DNA from: Apiospora phragmitis
Taxonomy: Eukaryota > Ascomycota > Sordariomycetes > Amphisphaeriales > Apiosporaceae
Assembly: GCA_038363925.1 (NCBI GenBank)
Contig: JAQQWL010000015.1
Location: forward strand, 186,001-250,000
DNA length: 64,000 nucleotides
Reading direction: 5' to 3'
Below are positions 1 to 12,111 of the stretch, in pieces; positions within the stretch are counted from its first letter, which is position 1; the number at the start of each line of letters is the position of its first letter. The notes beneath the pieces were generated by a model that worked only from the letters and a program-made list of their open reading frames with translations, made no database searches and was not told where the DNA came from. A program made the translations under genes and the position numbers.

Positions 1-1
1 C

Positions 2-313
2 ATATGCATACCTGAAGTCGCAACCACCGTCCGTAACGTCATAGAGACCGTTGACGATAAGTTTGGCGATGGCAGGTTGCGCAACATTGTTATAGTTGGC
101 CACTCGCCGCAAGGAGATCTAAGTATGCTAGAAAACCTAGGACTCAATCTCGACAATAGCGCGATGAAATATCTGGTTTTGGACACGCACAAGCTGGCCA
201 ATAAAGTACTCCGGAAGTCGGATGACTGGAGTCTGAAGGGGGTCATGAAGCAGTTGGGATGCTCGTACGATGCAAAATCGTTCCACAAAGCACACAATGA
301 TGAGAGTCAGTGA
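2..313 (+). CDS. DEDDh exonuclease-like protein (Gfd2/YDR514C-like), 3' part only
   Basis: The reading frame is open from the left edge of the window (frame starting at base 2) to a TGA at 311-313, so the gene begins outside. The visible 104 residues include VGHSPQGDL, which resembles the second motif of RNase H-like DEDDh exonucleases, and later FHKAHND, where His-x4-Asp fits the third motif. This pattern is typical of fungal Gfd2/YDR514C-like proteins, whose cellular role is poorly defined. Family members normally continue for several helices after the HxxxxD motif; here the frame stops four codons later. That suggests a truncated or frameshifted C-terminus, or a downstream splice I cannot place. 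The fold assignment is reasonable; activity is unproven because the first motif is not in the window. Confidence 0.55.
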   Translation: MCIPEVATTVRNVIETVDDKFGDGRLRNIVIVGHSPQGDLSMLENLGLNLDNSAMKYLVLDTHKLANKVLRKSDDWSLKGVMKQLGCSYDAKSFHKAHNDESQ

Positions 314-625
314 TGCGAACTCATGACGTCGGCGAAAGATCTCATCCGGCACTAATCAAACAGACCCCGGATATATCGGCACAGTTTGATACATTGTCTC
401 AAAGAGCGATACCTCGTGAGTATGCCAGAAGACCTTCGGACGGAACTCTTTTGCGGCTAGATGGCCGGCGGAAAGTATGATACATGGATGAACGGAAAAG
501 ACGGCAAAGGAGTACGAGTAGGCGTCAGCGTGGGTTGAAATGAATGCACGCTATATGCTCATGTCGATGAAAAGGCTATTCGAAAACTCAAAACGCTATA
601 TGCAAGTATCTAGCTAGACGCAATG
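314..625. other. Intergenic spacer, no gene seen
   Basis: This stretch lies between two convergent genes: the exonuclease-like fragment ends at 313 on the plus strand and the AIM6-like gene ends at 626 on the minus strand. It should contain both 3' ends. I see no ORF, RNA gene or repeat. Confidence 0.5.
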
Positions 626-1931
626 TCACCATGATTTCCTCGATGCTGATCGAAGGTCGTCCACGTTCAGCATATCGACGCCATCGGTCGCCAGGGCGTG
701 CCACACGCTGTTGCGCAGGCCAATGGGCCATGCGGGTAAGTCCCAGTAACGCACCGCCAAGCCTCTCCTATGAGCGCCTTTGACATGACCTCGGATAGTC
801 CGCAGTTGCTCTTTGGTAAGACCGGCCCACACGCGGCCCACTGCGGCGCCAAAGCTCACGCTCGCGTAGTGCGAGTTGGTGCTGTTGTAGGTGGTGGGTG
901 TGGTGACCGGCTCGTTCGAGTCCGGGTCTTCCCACATCTTGTCCAGCGGGGCGTCGAAGAAGGCGTCGCGGTACGTGGTGTTGGCGGTGATGAGGTCGAA
1001 CGGGGTGTTGCCCGTACCGACCACGGTGACCTGGCCCTTGTGCACCGTCCCGTTCTCGACGTACGTCAGCCAGCCTCGGGACCTCAGCGGCTCGAGCTGC
1101 TTTAAGACCTCCGGCCAGGTCTTGGCGCCGTCCGTCTTGACGTCGACCAGGAGCGTCAGTGACTGTTCCGGGTCGACATCGAAGACGCCGCGGCTAGTCT
1201 CGTTGATGCTGCTGGTGAATTGCGTCTGCGGATTGGCGCGTTCCAAGAGATCGACCAAGGGGTTGATGTATAGCGACTGGAAGGTCCGCGCCTCCGTCAG
1301 GGAGGCCCGGTTGTGGCCGACGTACAAGGTGGAATTGCCGTCGTACAGCCAAACGTCGGCCTCGACGCCTATGCAACCCGCGTGAAGGGCCGAGAAGAGG
1401 GGCACCTTCCTCCAATAGTCGTTGTGCGAATGGCAATGTATCGGCTGCACGTCCCGGAGAAAATCAGTGGGATACCATGCTAAGCCTTCTGTGCCCGTGT
1501 CAGGCTTGCCCCAGTTCGCGAAGATCTGGTCGGGGTCGTCTTCAAGACCCCATAAGCTTCGCGATATCATCAATGCTAGATCAACCATCGCGACTATTCC
1601 TCTGTAGCGCTCACTATATCAGCGTAGTTCTGTGCCGACGAGGGGCACGAAAACGAGGTCAAACTTACAGTATCGTTAAGGACCATATAGACCCGCACAT
1701 GAAGTATGCCATGGCTCGCCCTTTCCTCCGCTTCGGCACAAGCCGCCTACTTTCGGAACCCGTCGAGTGTTCTTCATCAAAAGATGCCGTCGAAGACCCC
1801 GTGACGCTTTCACTATCGGACCTAGACCGGGTTCGCGTATACATAGGTCTCCTTCTGTCCATCATACTCAGGAACTCGGCCAGGGTCCGCTTCTCCTTCG
1901 CAGACACACTCGTCGGCGGGTGGTCAGCCAT
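626..1931 (-). CDS. AIM6: AIM6-like membrane-anchored PLC-type phosphodiesterase
   Basis: Proposed CDS is complement(join(626..1601,1669..1931)), 412 residues. The 67-bp intron (1602-1668) has a GTAAGT donor and a CTACAG acceptor and restores one frame, joining two halves of a single membrane segment (about residues 75-100) after a basic, Ser-rich N-terminus. The remainder is a PLC-like TIM-barrel phosphodiesterase related to yeast Aim6 (altered inheritance of mitochondria 6). Visible active-site signatures are HCHSHNDY (about 143-150), EAD (about 168-170) and a GH pair (about 183-184), matching the His/Glu/Asp metal-binding pattern of glycerophosphodiester phosphodiesterases. The start at 1931 gives the N-terminal cytoplasmic tail plus one transmembrane segment, implying a luminal or extracellular catalytic domain. 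The substrate is not known for the family. The next gene upstream is divergent, beyond a 1.3 kb spacer. Confidence 0.85.
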
Positions 1932-3258
1932 GTTGTCGGTGGTGATTTTGCTGGCTATAATAAACGATTTGAGGTATGCAAAGGATAGGAATGTTGCGAA
2001 ACCCCGGAAGACGGGCGGAGGGGCTCTTATACATGTAAAGAATAGCTAGGTAGTTGCTCCGGTGTACTCAGATGACGTGTGTGGTGTTGGTGGCCGCCAT
2101 AAGGGGTGGATCTGCAAACAGGCGATCGGCGTCTTTCCCGGCGTGGATATATTACACCATACAGCTTATATCGTGTGATCTTCGAAGGGAGGGTGGGGTA
2201 CCAAAAAGAGTAGAAACTGGGGATTTAGTGATGCAGCTGACATGGGCGTCTGTGAGTACTTAACCAGCACAGCCGGCATGCCGTTTTACTGCTATCGAAA
2301 TACCTGACCTATTAAGTTGCGTGACAGAAGCTAAGCTGGAAGCATCCAAGTACCCGAGACCCCGTATATGGCGTCCCTCCCATAAGATGCGTCTGGACCC
2401 TTATCGGCCCCATCTCGCGGGCGCTGGAGCGGCCATGGTGTTTGGTCCCTAGCAGAGGGACTAGGTCAGACTTGTACTGAAGCAGCAGCAGAATGAGACA
2501 ACCCAGGGCCCGCGGACTCCCCAGCTGGGAGGGCGTGGCTTTTTAATTGGGTACGGCGAGTGCAGCGGGGGCGGCGCACATAAGCTACTATATACAAAGC
2601 AACCATCTTGCCATCAGCACGGGAGATTATAGTTCAATAAGGGAGCAAGGTCACGACATGTGTGCAAAAGCGCCGGAGCATTAGTCTCAAAGCAACGCAC
2701 ATCTTTACCTAACCTCGCCAGGGCAACTGTTCCGATGAACGAACGGTGCTGATCCTTGGCCTTGGCCTGGGATTCTGGGGGCTGTCAGAAAGACAGGTTT
2801 CAATCCCTCTACTACAAAAGCGTCACACAACGCGTTGTTTCATTTCGATGCGCAACCGCACTCCTCCTGCTTGCAACAGCTAACCGAAGCTGAGCTCTGT
2901 TGGTTGTTGGATGCATCCATTTGACTGGGGAGACGACGGGGGCAAGGCCGCATGGAACGTGGCTTGTAAGCCAAATGGGCCTGGAGGATTCGAGACTCTC
3001 GAGTCATTCGCCAGGGCGGATTCCTTGGCAAGCGCATATAACAAGCCTCGCTAGCGCTTACTTCTAAGTATGGACCAACCTTATTAGTGCTTATCTTATC
3101 GAGAGTGGGCCCAGTTGCTGTGATTGGAAGGAAAAGTTCGAAGGTTCGAGGCGCTGGCTACGGCGAGAGGCTCAACTTCAACGAGGTTTCAGCCGACGGA
3201 CGGGAATCCTTACAATCAAGGCCAGAAAACCACATGCACCCAGCGGGTCACCATCGCG
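1932..3258. other. Divergent intergenic region, no gene seen
   Basis: This 1.3 kb spacer separates the 5' ends of the AIM6-like gene (-) and the CCDC137-like gene (+), so it should hold both promoters. Short ORFs at 2054-2263, 2840-3037 and 3087-3278 show no family resemblance. I found no convincing RNA gene or repeat. A sequence near 2793 (GGTTTCAATCC) only loosely resembles a tRNA B box. Confidence 0.5.
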
Positions 3259-4302
3259 ATGCCGCACAAACACACTAGGAGAGAGAGGGATCCCTCCACG
3301 TGAGTAACTATAGCAAGACCATGGGTGGAAACCTCGCCTTGCGGCTAAGCTGACCTTTGCATCATGACTTCAGATTTGATCTGCCGCCCACGCAAGTCGC
3401 CAAGTCATTGCCAGTGACGAAATCGAAACGAAACAGTCGCCAGGACATCAAGGAGTCTAGTAAAGACGCGCCGCCCAAAAATGCGAAGCGGAAGCGCGAA
3501 TCGACGGAAAAGGACGATGCGCCCCGCGCTTTCAGGAGGCTGATGGCCCTGTCCGGGGGCAAGAGAACACGCTCAGGCCTGGATAATGGCGAAGATCGCG
3601 AGTCAAAGAACAAGAAGAAGAAGGCGAAAGCTGCAGCCACTGCGGCGGCATCGACGAGACCGAGGCCAAGGAGGCCATCGAAATACCAAAGATCAAACCA
3701 GGAGAACGAATGTCAGAGTATGCCGCCCGCGTCGACCAGGCGCTCCCTCTTGGGGGCTTGATCAGCAAGACGACGAAACAAGGCAAAGACCCGCTCGGAG
3801 GAGGAAGGTATGGCGCACAAAGAAGGAACGGCAGATGCACAAGCTCTACGACGAGTGGCGTGAAGAGGAGAGGAAGATCAAGGAGCAATGGGAGGAAGAG
3901 CTCGAGGAGCAGGCCGAAAGAGAGGCCGAGGAAGAGGAGCAGGGCGTGAGCTGGAAGCTGCCTACAGAACTCGGCACGGTGGGGGGCAAGAAGGGCAAGA
4001 AGGGCAAGCGAGCCAGACTGCTGGGCGAGGCCAACGATGTCGAGGAAGACCCGTGGGCGGAGCTGAAGCGCAAGCGAGGGGAAACGAGGCCGAAGCTGCA
4101 TGACGTCGCGAAAGCGCCCCCGGAGCTTCACAAGCTCAACAAGGCGAAACTTCTGACGGTCCGCGGCGCAGGGGTCTCGGTGGACAATGTGCCCAAAGCC
4201 GCAGGAAGTCTGAGAAGGAGAGAGGAGCTACAGGGTGAGCGAGAGAGCGTCATCGCAGCCTATCGCAAGATGATGGAAGGCAAAAGTAAAACCGCCCAAT
4301 AG
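3259..4302 (+). CDS. Lysine/arginine-rich conserved fungal protein, CCDC137-like, with two apparent frameshifts
   Basis: Exon 1 is 3259-3299 (begins MPHKHTRRERDPS), followed by an intron 3300-3373 with a GTGAGT donor and a CAG acceptor; exon 2 begins at 3374 and reads FDLPPTQVAKSLPV. The conserved sequence then changes frame twice without intron signals: between about 3630 and 3655 (lost base, leading to PKIKPGERMSEYAARVDQAL) and between about 3797 and 3807 (lost base, leading to VWRTKKERQMHKLYDEWREE). The last segment runs to TAA at 4300-4302. Order of features: basic low-complexity N-terminus, a short PGE..SEYAAR motif, a long charged coiled coil, and a C-terminal segment with APPEL and IAAYRKMM. 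This order resembles animal CCDC137, a nucleolar/chromosome-periphery protein; that is an inference from pattern, not a search. Function is unknown. The frameshifts may be assembly errors or early decay. Confidence 0.65.
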
Positions 4303-5249
4303 GTGAATGGGTACAAGCAGTCCCTTTGATTGGGGGCTTCGCGCGATGTAGATCATTAGAAGCAGGCTACATCCTAATCTTCACCTAGACCCAACACATC
4401 CCTGCTCAGAGCCTGGTTGGTTGCGAAAGCGGCTTAGGTTGGCTGGTCGCTGAAGCGATCGTCAACTCCCATTATGTCATGTGCTACTGTCCACGAGGCT
4501 GTGTATCCTGTTGGCTGAATACCTTGTCTGCGGTTGACATTGATGGCATAGTGATTGACAGGTAGGATCTGATTCAGTGCTAGCCTGCTGTTCGGCGCAA
4601 AGCAAGTGATAGTTGCTCCGGCACGGTACGGCGTGTCTGGAGTGATTGTGAGGGGTATATCAAAGTATAATCAGCCCCACATCATACCCCACGGTTGAGC
4701 AGCTCCAAAAGCGGGTATTAGATTTTGTCTTGGTCTTTGGCTTTGGTTAATCCTGCCCAATTTTCCAGTTCCAGAGCACCACACTTCGAGCCCAGCTGCC
4801 GGCTTTTTCTACACTCGATTTTTTTTCTCTTTCTTTACTGCTTTATTTATCATAATACAACATTGGTTAGTTGAGGAAACCACACACACAACAAACAAAA
4901 TCTCAGGCCAGGCTGCGTTTTCGGAAACGGATTTTACGTCTCATACCAGTCTGCAAGCAACTCGTTGTCGCGCCATGTCTGTTCGGAGAAAGCAACGATA
5001 AAAAAACCCACGTATTGAACTGAACAGATCCCCTGCACTTTGCCAACCTGACTTGGGTTTGCTCAACCTACCGAGTGTTCTCTGAATGAAATTCGGGGCA
5101 GCAGTTGGTCTGACAATGGTAAATGTGCAGCCGTAGCCGCGCGCCCAAGCTACTTCCCAACATCAGGCATTTGAGAGGTGGGAAGTCAACCCATCATCGG
5201 ACATACTTGCATTCGTTGCCCAACTAGATGTACCAACGAAACCGAGACC
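4303..5249. other. Intergenic region with promoter of the TFIIIC gene
   Basis: The spacer lies between two genes on the plus strand. It should contain the 3' end of the CCDC137-like gene and the promoter and 5' leader of the TFIIIC subunit gene. I see no ORF with family resemblance. Confidence 0.45.
4818..4838 (+). promoter_or_regulatory. Pyrimidine-rich tract upstream of the TFIIIC gene
   Basis: A T-run followed by CTCTTTCTTT sits about 410 bp upstream of the ATG at 5250. CT-rich tracts just upstream of transcription starts are common in filamentous fungi, so this is a plausible core promoter element. No transcription start evidence is available. Confidence 0.3.
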
Positions 5250-8200
5250 ATGGATCGGGGACTCGACGACTTGGTTGAATGGCTCCTCACGGAGATTGGC
5301 TTTTCTGGCCTGGAAGGTAAGCTCACCTAGCTGGCTCCTCATAGACTGGTCTTGCTAACTTGTCGTCTGTTAGGGTTCTCGCCTCTTCATTTGGTGAAGG
5401 CTGTCAAGACATTTTACACCCCAAGTGATGTCGGAACCGAGGCTTTCAGTGCGGACGCACAGCCACCGCTACCATCTTCTGAGGTTGTCAACGGCCAAGA
5501 AGTGGGCGAAAGTGATATCTCCCAAGCAAGCGTTGTCTGGAACTGGCTTACAGCTCGAAACGATGTAATCATTGGCGATGACAATCGCTTCAGGGGCATC
5601 TCGCTCAAGGAGGCACTCGATCTTTCCGGCTATGTCACCCCTACGGGACCTCCCCCTTCTGGAAGCCCTGACCAAACATTGCCCGAAGCGAATGAGCACT
5701 CCGGGCCGGCGGCTCAAGGTGCTAGCACTGATAGTAGACGATCCGGGAAATCCGCAAGCAAAGTCGCACCACGGCTGCATCTGTCGGAAGAGAGGTTATG
5801 GAAGGCCATCACTGGCCACCAACCCGATCTCAAGAAGGTTCCTCAATTCGAATGGCAGGCTTTAGTCGCCATTGCCTCTGTCAGGGAGGTCGGGATTCTT
5901 CAAGGTGATTTAGTCAGACTCACTAATCAAGACAAGCGCTCGCTCCCCACACGGACGGACGCGCTTGCTCGGAAAGGCTATATCGTGAAGCAACCAGTCA
6001 TGCTGCGAGGTTGTCGAACAAGCAAGATCTGGTTGGCCCAATTCGCAGACCATGCCAAGCAGGAGACTATCAATGAAGGACTCGCATCTGCCAAAGTCGA
6101 TTTATCCAGGGAAACGTTGACCAAAGACTGGGGACCGGTCCCCTTCAGCCATTTCTGGAACGGCGCAAGGGTTGATCACATCGCACTCGCGCAAGGTTTT
6201 CTGGCTATAGTGAAAGCGTTCGGCAAGATCAGATATTGCGACATCCGTATCAAGCTTGATATCGTAGGGAAGACCTCACAGATGCGGGCGATGGGAAAGT
6301 CGTCGAGATGGTTCGCGCACCGCGGCATCGTCGAATTTCGGCCCATGAAGGCTCCTGATAGCAACCGAGTCTTCAAGGATTGTGTGGAGTTCATCCGTGA
6401 TCCAACGGCCGAGGAGTGGCAAGCCTTCAGGAAAACCCCGACCACCAGAATGAGGTTGAAAGATCCATCTTCGCACCGCAAAGACAAGTCGGCTGTATCG
6501 CTCCACGAATCGACCAAGACAGGCTCGAAGCTGTCGCGCTCGGAGCAGACGGAGTTGAAAACCCAACAGGCACTCATAGCCAAACTTCCCAGTCCCGGCA
6601 TGATCAGGCTCTCGGCATGGAACCCGTACAAACCTCTCATCAACACTGTTTTTGACATCATTAAGCGGTCTGGCACTGAGGGTACATCGAACTTGAATAT
6701 CGGATACTTCCTGCTGGGTTGGCCTTATCGCAAATGGATTTTCTCCATGACGACTCTGCTCGGGCAACAACGTGTACACCCCGAACACCTCAAGCCGTTC
6801 TCGGTCACTGCACAGCTTGCCCGACGCGGGAAGACGATGACATACAGCTTCTTCGCAACCAGTAATATCAAGCCAGAAAATGGCAACTCCAGGCTAGGCC
6901 CGGACGGAGGACAGCAAGAGGTCGCTGAAAACGCAACAACCTCTGATGCTCCACCGACAGACCTGAACCTCAAATACGGCTTCTCACGTCCACCTGCCAA
7001 GGTGTTCATGAGAAATACTTCGGCCAAATACGTCTCTATGCCAAAGAAACGGGAGTTGATTCCACCGGTCAATCCCTCGGAACCCAATACACCAGATAAG
7101 CAGTTAATGTATCGGACCCGTCGGCCTAAAATATCGCAGCCCTTCCATGAAGATGAGAACTCGGCGTCTGAGCAACCTAGCGAAACACCAATAAGGCGGA
7201 AGCGTTTACTCAGGGGCAGGAAATCTCCGACTCCAAGTCCGATTGGTCAAAGCGAAGAGACGCAACCTGAACCCATGGATATAGATGACCCTCAACCGGC
7301 TGAAGCCGCCGGTGCTGTTACATCGTCGTCTCAAGCAATACAGAACTCTATGCCGCCCCCTCCATTGCCTTCAGGGGTATTCTATGGTCAGCCGAACTCG
7401 TTGGATCCTCGAAAAACCAAAGGCCGGAAACGGAAATCGTTAGTGTTGATGATCAGGCACCCTTCTTTGAAGAAATCGAGTGAGGTTGGCCAACAGCAAG
7501 TGGCGCGCAATGAGCCATTGGACACGACTCCGGACCTCCAGCAGCCGACGCCTAGTTATGGTGCTCAGAAGCCAATAGCTGTCGAAAAGGGCATGGTGGC
7601 CGAAAGTAGACCAAACGGCGCTGAGCATCCTACTACCCCTGTTTCCGAATCGGCGCCGGGGACGTTTCTCCCAGCTCATCAAGAGGATGCCTCAACTCCG
7701 GTTGATGGTACGGGACCGGTTCCGTCAGCCGATCAAAAGGGTGCCTCTACTCTGGCTGAGGGTGCAGCGCCTCGTAACAAGACTTCTAGACGAAGCGACA
7801 AGCGATTCACCTGCGAGACGTGTGGTAATAGTTGGAAGAATACTAATGGCTTGGAATATCACAAGAAGAAGTCCCAATCTACTTGCAACCCCTCTTGGGT
7901 ACCGCCACCGCCTAGTCTTGAGATTCTATCAGTCCGGCGTGCAAAGCCGAAAGAGCGCCCCCTGCCAAAGACGTTGGCCACGCCTTCCAAGAGTCCCATG
8001 GCAGACCGCCAGCACTCCAAGTCGGCGCTGCCCATCAAACGCCCGAATCGTGCTCGTCCTGATACCCCGCAAGAAACATCCCCCGCGAAAGGGGCCCCAT
8101 CACGTCAAAGCACTATTCTGCTAAGCGTCGGGCAAATACACAGTGGACCTGATCTTGCTCCAACAGCAAGACGCGTGCCGCCTGGAGCAAATGGAAGCTT

Positions 8201-11200
8201 CACAGGCACTGCACAACTTCCCCAGGTCCACACTTTGGCTTCCCAGCCGGCGATGGCCCCGGGCAGCCCACTGGTACCAGAAACAGATGTCGGTGCTGTG
8301 CTCCAGGGAAGCAATGCTGCGCGCTCATCTCCTTACCCTACAGTGGCTACATCTATGCCTACGCTAGTCCTTGATATGCCGGATCGTGTAACGCCCGATT
8401 ATCCATTGCCCACTCCTATACACTATGTAACTCCGCAAGCCCAAGCTTTGCAGGAAACACCTTCCAACAGCAGTAATGTTGGTGGAAAATTACCCGCGCC
8501 GTCAGCCCAACGCGATACAAAGCAGCGGAGTAGCAAAGCAGCTAAGGCTATGGGTGCGCAGAGACGAATACGCACAACGAGTCTCATCGAAGAGCTCCTC
8601 CGTGACAACGGGGGGGCTTTCCCTGGCGATCAAGCACTGCATGTTGTAATCTCATCCATTTGGCCCCCGCAGATTCGACGACGACGTCGATCCACCCGAT
8701 CAAAGAGCCTGTGATAACATCGTGAAGAGGATGATAGGGGCCAAAGTTATCAGGCAGGATCACTTCGCCTTCAGGGACTATGAGGGAAATTTCAAATCCA
8801 TCTCGGTGATATCTAAACCCAGTGATGGACAAGGAGAAGAGACGCTCTCAGAGAAGATCCTCGGGATCAAAGCGAAAGCCATAGAGTTGTATCCTGACCC
8901 TTATATCCCCCCAGGCCTGAGTATGTTGCTTGGAGGACCCAACCAAGCTGAAGCTCTGGGCATTGGGGACACAGGATCGATCCCTACTGCATGCACGAGT
9001 ATTGCCAAGGGCTCCGTACGGAAAAGCGTCCTCACGCTTGATTATCATATGCCTTCAGAGACATCAAGGGTACCCACGACAGACCGAGTCTCGGCATCCG
9101 AATCCACCAAGAGAACCCGACAGGAGTCAGCAAGACCCAGCGAAGGGAGTTCGTGGACTTCAAAACGACAGAAACTGGATGGTGATGTTGAGGGCGGCTC
9201 CAGTTACATCTTGCCTCAAGCGCCAGGCGTCTCTCCTTATCCGACGGTAACGGCAACAAACGTGGGCGCAGGCGAGTCAGTCGAACGCCACACTGAGGGC
9301 ATGGAAATCGACGACACCACCCCTCTAGCTTCTAAAACTCCTGGCCGTGGGCGCGGTCGTGGTGGCGGTCGTGGAAGGGGACAAGGACGGGGACGAGGAC
9401 GGGGCAACGGCACAACTCGTGGGCGCGGGACTGGGCAAGGCCGGGCGGGGCCGTGGCAGCAAGCGTGTTAATGTTGCCCTCGATGACAATCATTTCGCTC
9501 GCCAAGCAGCTAATGCTGCCAGATACACCTGGGCTTCCGAAAGCGATCTCAGTGTGCTCTGGAACCTCGATGCAGATCTCCCTAACGTTCAGCGGGCAAT
9601 TCAACTCTCGGAGTCTACCCGTCTGCTTTACCCTCAACCCTCCGACTTCACAGCAACGCAGGAGGACGACTCTGATGATGATGACGAGGATAGGTTCCTT
9701 GCAGAAATACCGCCACAAGGTGATGTCCCGTCCGACGCAGGTGACACGGCGGAGGCGGGGGCACATGCGAGCGCCAACTTCGCTGTGCGGTTTGCTCCCT
9801 GGAGACGGATCGAAGCTCTTGGCGATGGGATCTGGCCTGCAAAACTCCCAAAAGGGTCCAAACCTGGTGGTGTTGGTGAGAGTTTCGCCATGATCGGCAA
9901 GTTCCCAACGTCCCAATGGTTTTTCAGGGAAAATCTGCCCCATGACGCCCAGGAAATGATAGATATGGCAACAGGCGCCAGTCAGAGACCTCCACATGCT
10001 CGAAAATTGCAAGGGTCTGGCTACGAAGGCTTTGTCCAAAACCTCATGAGCATTGAAGCTTGGGAGCTGTCGTCGGAAGGCGTTTACTTGCAATTCTCTG
10101 GCACAGCTGCGCCAGAATACAAATTTATATCTCTCGGCGTCGACGAAAAGCACACGAGCACACGTGCGATACCAAAACTTGAGTGGCAGAACGACTTGCA
10201 GTACACAGTCGCCAATTTGACACAGGACATCACTGAGGCGCCGTCCGACGACGAGATCTGTGTACCCGTCGGATCTGTGGGGGCGGGTGAACCCACGACG
10301 CAACCTGCACCACCCCCGCATTCCCGGAAGATACACCGAGCGAGGGGCGGCTAGAGGGCCTCCTCGTAAGAAAAGAAAATATACACGTCGACGTGGGCCA
10401 GTGACGATACGTCGAGATATTGCCTACAAGACTCGCTCACTTAGCGAACTACCCCCGCTATCCAGGGGTCGCTGGACCCAGCGCAGTGAAGCCGCTGCCG
10501 AAGTTGGCCTCTTTGATGGAGAACACCACCTTCTAGTCGCGTTTCTTGTGCTCAAAGCACTGGTTGGTGGCGTCGAAAAGATTGTCGACTGGGGCATGCT
10601 CATCAGGCTTTTCCCCCAGATGTCTCTGTCTGGCCTGAAGCGGTTCTGGTCCAAGATGGGAAAAGAGAGGAAGAGCTTCATTGACGCGTTCAATGCACGA
10701 TTCCCCATCGCATTCTTGGAGGCTTACGAGCAGGGAAAGCTGCCTCCACTGGACTACGACAAAGTCCAGGCGTATGATTGGAAGACGTTGATCAACTGGG
10801 CCGCCAAGCTCAAGACGCACCAGCAAGTTGAGCTCCCCCCCGAGGCGAGAAGTACTCGAGGACCGATACTCGCTGCAAGAACCACCCGAGATTGAAGCCA
10901 GATGGCGAGATGAATGGTTCGGACCCATAACATCAGCCTATGCGCGCATCGACGGGGCCGGCGGCGAACCATTGACAGTCCCCATGAGTAGCGGTGCCGA
11001 CGACGACGCCATCATGAAACTGGCAATCTCGTGGATCAAGGCGCTCTGTAACAGCAAGTCGCGCTGCACGGTAGGCGAGGATGTACGAGATGGCCTAGCA
11101 AAGCTGGAAGGGCAAACATGGACAAGAAGTCACTCAACACTCTGCTCGAACGGGCCGTGTCGAGCTTGATGCACGACCGTGTGATCTCCAGGGTGAAAGG

Positions 11201-12111
11201 CAAGTTCATGGGACAAGTCTTCAAACTCAACAACAACTTTGAGAAACGCGCCGAGAAGCTTGCCAACGTTGAGAAGTTTGCCGAGGCCTCAAGATTCAAA
11301 TCAGAGCTGGACATGTGCTTCCGCAGCGGCGAGACCATGTTCGTGCCTCTCGACGCCAATGCCGGTACTATCATGGCCATCATCAATCTCCAGGCTGAGG
11401 GCAGGATCATGCTCCAGCATGTGAATTTCCCAGATGTACCCTTCGGGTTTGAGCCCAGCAACTACGAGGGTCGCATGTTCCCCAAGAGTTACTACAGCTT
11501 TGACGTAAGACTTGTGCCTTCGGACAAGTACCTCTACAGCGAAGACATACCCATGGCCGTCGAAGCCAACCACCTGCCCGTCCCCGAGAGGGGTCCTGTG
11601 GGCGAGGTGCCTATCTGGCGTGACTTCTTCGGCAACTTAGAAGCGGAGCGCTGGGTTCAGTATGTTTGCTTGGTAGTGTTTGCGCTCGCTACCAAAGGAC
11701 CCCTCAGCGCAAAGAGCGCCGCCACTCTGCTTCATCCAATGGTCGAGGTCTTCGAGGTCAACCTGATCGTCCAGTGGATCCAGAGCCTAGGAATCTTGGA
11801 GTCGACTTCAGATGGCCATGGCTGGACAGTGGGCGAATGGTGGTGGCTCATCATCGGAAACATGGTAGACCTCAAAGGGAAAGGGGCTGCCACGGCATAG
11901 TTGATGCTGATAGTCATTTGGCAATGTCAACATATTTGGCGAGATCGATGCAGATGGCGATATCAATGTATTCGGCGACATTGATACACTCGGCGATATT
12001 GATATACTTGGGGACGACAGCTGTGAAGGGCTGCAAGGGCGCGCCGGCTTGGGCCGCACTAAAACATGTGATACCTCAATGCAGAGTGCCACGGGCCACT
12101 GCTCTGTATAA
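5250..12111 (+). CDS. TFC3: TFIIIC B-block-binding subunit (Tfc3-like), with seven apparent frameshifts
   Basis: TFIIIC binds the internal B box of tRNA genes and recruits TFIIIB and RNA polymerase III; this is the DNA-binding subunit. Exon 1 (5250-5316) starts MDRGLDDLVEWLLTEI and joins exon 2 at 5374 over a 57-bp intron (GTAAGC donor, GTTAG acceptor). A winged-helix B-block region lies near residues 180-245 (TNQDKRSLPTRTDALARKGY), a single C2H2-type finger near 834-860, and an RG-rich tract near 9345-9440. After 8660 the conserved sequence hops frame at about 8661-8672, 9440-9452, 10335-10350, 10835-10841, 11103-11118, 11878-11890 and 11905-11917. The first four behave as an extra base at G/C runs, the last three as a lost base. 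The last frame encodes hexapeptide repeats and stops at 12109-12111. Joined length would be about 2,270 residues. A transposon begins 23 bp beyond the stop. Family call strong; intactness uncertain. Confidence 0.85.
11917..12006 (+). repeat. 18-bp coding tandem repeat (five units) at the TFIIIC C-terminus
   Basis: Five consecutive 18-bp units start at 11917, 11935, 11953, 11971 and 11989, followed by a partial sixth. In the frame starting at 11917 they encode FGNVNI, FGEIDA, DGDINV, FGDIDT and LGDIDI. The GGC codon is constant while GAT/GAC and ATC/ATT alternate. These differences are mostly synonymous or conservative, as expected if the repeat is or was translated. Confidence 0.7.

Noticed and set aside
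2790..2805. B-box-like GGTTTCAATCC considered as a tRNA
   Set aside because: The T-loop lacks the invariant G53-T54 pattern and no cloverleaf can be drawn.
9332..10336. 334-residue minus-strand ORF
   Set aside because: Opposite the TFIIIC coding sequence; no domain features.
10290..10352. Intron (GTGAAC...CTAG) considered as the cause of the frame change near 10345
   Set aside because: Splicing there gives the wrong phase, and the conserved sequence reads through with a single extra base.
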